From positions 58,583-122,582 of the forward strand of contig NZ_LVJI01000044.1 in NCBI RefSeq assembly GCF_001637225.1: 64,000 nt of DNA, given 5' to 3'. A program made the position numbers and the translations under genes. Within the stretch, counting starts at the first letter, position 1, and each line of letters starts with the position of its first letter. Below are positions 61,466 to 64,000 of this stretch, one piece after another. The notes below the pieces were generated by a model. That model searched no databases and was not told where the DNA came from. It saw only the letters and a list, made by a program, of their open reading frames with translations. Source of the stretch: Paenibacillus antarcticus. GTDB taxonomy: Bacteria; Bacillota; Bacilli; Paenibacillales; Paenibacillaceae.

Positions 61466-62935
61466 CTATTGTGAATAATTTGTTAAACTGGATGACTGTG
61501 ATTGATATTTATTCATTGCTTTTTCCATTGCCGTGAATTGCTTGTAGTATCTAGTCTCCATATCTACAAGACGAACTTCTAGACTGGAAATCCGCTTATT
61601 ATAATCTTTTAACTTTCTACCCATCACGCTTTCTTCTTTATAAACACTATTTATATCCGAAGAGTATTTAGAAGTACCTGCTTTAGTTACCATCTTGGTA
61701 AGAGCTTCATCCATGGTATTTCCTATCTTTTCGAATATCCCCTTCGTAGAACCATCCGTTGTACCTTTGAATATGTTAGTAACCTTTTGGGGATCACTCT
61801 GAAGCGCTGCTTTTAGCTTCTCTTCATTAATATAAATTTTACCATTTTCATAATACTGACCCGTAGTTATTCCTACCGAGCTCAATTCCTTTAGTTGTTC
61901 CATAATGGCTGAACGCATGGATGAAGTGGTAGCTTTCAAGATCTCATCATTTTTCAAGAGACCACTTTTTGCCTTTGCTTCCCAAGCTATAACATCACTA
62001 TCTTTCATTTCTTTCTTTTCTTCGTTTGTAAGTGGTTGATAAGTCCTATATTTCTCCTCATTTACCTTAGTACTAAATGTATTAATGAAATCATTATAAT
62101 TATCGACAAAAGCCTTAATCGTGTCCAGTGCCTTCGTGCTATCCGTCGTAGTTGTAATGTTAACGGGATTAGCTGCTGTATTGGTTGCAAGTAAACTTAG
62201 TTGAATTCCATTTACAGTGAGTGAATTGCTATCAGAATAAAAGGTTTTAGTTGATGTATTTGATGGGTCTAAAGGGTTTACTTTCACATTAACTACTGCC
62301 TGTTTAGCAGTCTCCACTCCCCCAAAACTAAATGCATTAAAATTGCTGGTATCGACCGTAATGTCCTTACCATACTCTTTGGATATAACGGAGAATTTAC
62401 CGCTCACTTCATCAAATGCGGCAATAACATTGGCATTTGGTAACGAATTGATCTTCCTAATCGCACTCGCGATAGTGTCGTCTTTACTCAAAGATAAGAG
62501 CTTACCGTTGATAACTAAATCAAAATTTGAAGCGGTTATCTCGCCACCTAAATCTTCAAGCTTAGTGCTTAATTGAGCAGTTTTTGTATCACCAGTTGTC
62601 AAAGCTTCCGATTGAATGTTAGACTTCTTCGCAAGACTTACTACTTCTATTGACATAGCCGTACCATTAGCATCAGCAGTAGCTTCTGCCTTTACGGCGG
62701 TTGTATTCCCCGTTAACACCGCTTGTTGGGTATTCATACCCGCTGAAAGCTTATATGATTTAAGTTTATTATCTTTAAAATCTACAATTTTGCTATTCAA
62801 TTCACGATAGCTATCACGGGTCCATTGCAGAATAGTTTTTTGCTGATTCAGTTTATTAAGAGGGGCTCGCTTTGCTGTCATTAGTTGTGATACCATACTA
62901 TCTACATCCATACCCGAAAAACCATTGATTCTCAT
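61466..62935 (-). CDS. fliD: Flagellar hook-associated protein 2 (filament cap)
   Basis: Caps the growing filament and folds flagellin. 489 residues. N-terminal FliD_N domain (INGFSGMDVDSMVSQLM, about 1-100), a central variable domain, and FliD_C (about 240-480) ending in coiled coil (SLEVRLVDMETRYYKQFTAME). AGGGGG lies eight bases before the ATG. Follows flaG by 12 bases. Confidence 0.95.
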   Translation of the reverse strand: MRINGFSGMDVDSMVSQLMTAKRAPLNKLNQQKTILQWTRDSYRELNSKIVDFKDNKLKSYKLSAGMNTQQAVLTGNTTAVKAEATADANGTAMSIEVVSLAKKSNIQSEALTTGDTKTAQLSTKLEDLGGEITASNFDLVINGKLLSLSKDDTIASAIRKINSLPNANVIAAFDEVSGKFSVISKEYGKDITVDTSNFNAFSFGGVETAKQAVVNVKVNPLDPSNTSTKTFYSDSNSLTVNGIQLSLLATNTAANPVNITTTTDSTKALDTIKAFVDNYNDFINTFSTKVNEEKYRTYQPLTNEEKKEMKDSDVIAWEAKAKSGLLKNDEILKATTSSMRSAIMEQLKELSSVGITTGQYYENGKIYINEEKLKAALQSDPQKVTNIFKGTTDGSTKGIFEKIGNTMDEALTKMVTKAGTSKYSSDINSVYKEESVMGRKLKDYNKRISSLEVRLVDMETRYYKQFTAMEKAMNKYQSQSSSLTNYSQ

Positions 62936-62947
62936 TTCTCTTTCCCC

Positions 62948-63340
62948 CTATACCTTTTCGTCTACGAGTATCCCCGCAATTTCCATCATCTTAGCCACTA
63001 AGTCCAGTGTCTTCTCCGCTGGAATTTCCCGAATAAGCTCTCCACTATCCTTGTTAAGGACCTTCACCATGATAGCATGTGTTTTCTCATGCACACTGAC
63101 TTCAAGAGTGGTCGACGGACCTTGAAGTGCCTTTACAGCACGTTCAATTGTACGAATCAAATGCTCTTCACCTAGAGAAACCTGAACACCTTCTTTTTCG
63201 AGTTTCGCTAACTCAGTCCCACTTTTCACAACATTCCTTATATTCTTATCCTGATTAGAAGCAGCATTATCACTTAGTTGTCTTAAATCGGCTGTTTTGC
63301 TGCTCATGGTGTTGGTCGTTAGTGAAAATTGTAGATTCAA
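62948..63340 (-). CDS. flaG: Flagellar protein FlaG
   Basis: About 130 residues, with a low-complexity start and the FlaG domain at the C-terminus (LEVSVHEKTHAIMVKVLNKDSGELIREIP). FlaG influences filament length. The frame starts with ATG at 63361, but GGAGG would then be internal; TTG at 63340, eight bases after GGAGG, is preferred. First gene of flaG-fliD-fliS-fliT. Confidence 0.85.
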   Translation of the reverse strand: MNLQFSLTTNTMSSKTADLRQLSDNAASNQDKNIRNVVKSGTELAKLEKEGVQVSLGEEHLIRTIERAVKALQGPSTTLEVSVHEKTHAIMVKVLNKDSGELIREIPAEKTLDLVAKMMEIAGILVDEKV

Positions 63341-63380
63341 TTCGACAACCTCCAATGGCATATTAACATATTTATCTTAT

Positions 63381-63404
63381 TTATCGGTTACTTGCCTTAG
63401 TTTA
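63381..63404 (-). promoter_or_regulatory. Possible sigma-D promoter for the flaG operon
   Basis: On the minus strand ACCGATAA resembles the sigma-D -10 GCCGATAT (6 of 8), with a TAAA 12 bases upstream; the spacing is shorter than the usual 14-16. Found 40 bases before the flaG start. Confidence 0.35.
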
Positions 63405-63639
63405 TGAATAGAAAAGAGTGAAATTTGGACTTCTATAAAGAAAGTAGACGCCGTGTTAAACATTTTTTTGTAAACTTATCTTCTCTTCCTTTCGAAGAGT
63501 GCAGTAACACGAACTGAAGATAAATAACCTATTGATCTATCCGTTAGTTTGTGGTCATAAAAGAACAAGGTTCTAGTTCAATCAATAGACAATAATGAAT
63601 CAGCGCTTTGTTGTAATACCGCTTCTTAGAACAAAAAAA
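63405..63639. other. Intergenic region before flaG
   Basis: No gene seen. It holds an 8-bp inverted repeat (TTATCTTC at 63476-63483 with GAAGATAA at 63516-63523) enclosing a CTCTTC/GAAGAG hairpin. Confidence 0.5.
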
Positions 63640-63667
63640 CTGGTTTCTGCAACTAAGCAGAAACCAG
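63640..63667 (-). terminator. Terminator of the surface-protein gene
   Basis: On the minus strand CTGGTTTCTGC pairs perfectly with GCAGAAACCAG, followed by seven T residues, 25 bases after the stop. Confidence 0.92.
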
Positions 63668-63691
63668 ACATGCAATTATTATTTATTATGA

Positions 63692-64000
63692 TTACTCTGC
63701 AATATAATCTTTAACTACACGGGTACTTTCTTGCTTGTTCTCTTTGGTAATTGTTACATATACCTTGCCTGCTTTTACCGAAAGCTGATCAATAGTTACA
63801 TTTACAGATGTCTTACCATCTGCAACTGTTGCCATTCCAACCGAGCCTCCTCCAGTTGCAACATCGTATACGTTTACGACGTCACCAGCTTCCAAGCCTG
63901 TAACTCTCACGATATCTGCGGTACCATCGTTGTTTAACACTACGATATTAGCTGCAACCGCTGAATTTGTAATTTCCGAGTCATACGCTTTTACAGTTCT
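63692..64000 (-). CDS. C-terminal end of a repetitive extracellular protein (cut by window edge)
   Basis: The frame is open to the right edge, giving the last 102 residues. A beta-rich module is visible: VLNNDGTADIVRVTGLEAGD, then VNVYDVATGGGSVGMATV, TIDQLSVKAGKVYVTIT, and the ending ES-RVVKDYIAE. Modules of this form recur many times in large Paenibacillus surface proteins, so this is probably the last repeat of a long adhesin-like or S-layer-type protein. No start is visible; the GTG at 63940 is internal. Whole-protein length and anchor are unknown. Confidence 0.6.
   Translation of the reverse strand, partial: RTVKAYDSEITNSAVAANIVVLNNDGTADIVRVTGLEAGDVVNVYDVATGGGSVGMATVADGKTSVNVTIDQLSVKAGKVYVTITKENKQESTRVVKDYIAE

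Noticed and set aside
1..64000. tRNA, rRNA, CRISPR, insertion sequence or prophage
   Set aside because: No cloverleaf, regular spacer array, transposase or integrase frame was found on either strand by reading.

Overview
The window reads as a chromosomal segment of a Gram-positive, low-to-moderate GC endospore-former of the Paenibacillaceae, most likely Paenibacillus. Evidence: the conserved Bacillales block flaG-fliD-fliS-fliT-hpf-secA-prfB-yitT and ftsE-ftsX-(peptidase)-ctpB-minJ followed by uvrB-uvrA; a yhbD/bactofilin trio; a copper-amine-oxidase-like 'stalk' domain protein; strong AGGAGG-type ribosome binding sites; and frequent TTG/GTG starts. No rRNA, tRNA, CRISPR array, insertion sequence or prophage was recognised.

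Region 1 (1-15.0 kb, mostly minus strand) is a surface-glycan locus. It holds an initiating sugar-1-phosphate transferase (cut by the window edge), three family-2 glycosyltransferase genes, the four dTDP-L-rhamnose genes rfbA-C-B-D, an ABC exporter (Wzm/Wzt type), a methyltransferase with a C-terminal coiled coil, and, divergently, an O-antigen-ligase-like membrane protein. This is the parts list of an ABC-transporter-dependent, rhamnose-containing polysaccharide such as an S-layer glycan. The permease, the methyltransferase and the large glycosyltransferase share a related extra domain.

Region 2 (15-28 kb) holds galU, a long U32-family protein (RNA hydroxylation type), a translationally coupled secreted HtrA protease/stalk-domain pair, a small membrane protein, and uvrB-uvrA. 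Region 3 (28-35 kb) has a plus-strand motA/motB (motP/S-like) stator pair, then a divergent antibiotic-response module: an ABC ATPase with two ABC-2 permeases on minus and a NarL-type histidine kinase/response regulator pair on plus, matching LnrJK/LnrLMN in layout and protein sizes.

Region 4 (35-45.5 kb) is cell division and envelope: minJ, ctpB, an EnvC-like M23 peptidase, ftsX and ftsE, then divergently a VanW-family protein with a perfect WalR-type box between them, a cruciform-like intergenic element, a small unknown gene, two bactofilins and a yhbD-type regulator with a palindrome inside its promoter spacer. Region 5 (45.6-54.2 kb) is a complete arginine operon, argC-J-B-D-F-G-H, with a good sigma-A promoter, ArgR-box candidates and a terminator. 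Region 6 (54.3-64 kb) holds yitT, prfB with its programmed +1 frameshift, secA, hpf, a cold-shock gene, fliT-like, fliS, fliD, flaG, and the 3' end of a large repetitive surface protein.

Many reading frames begin upstream of the probable start. Where a Shine-Dalgarno sequence or an ATGA overlap decides the start, the corrected start is given.
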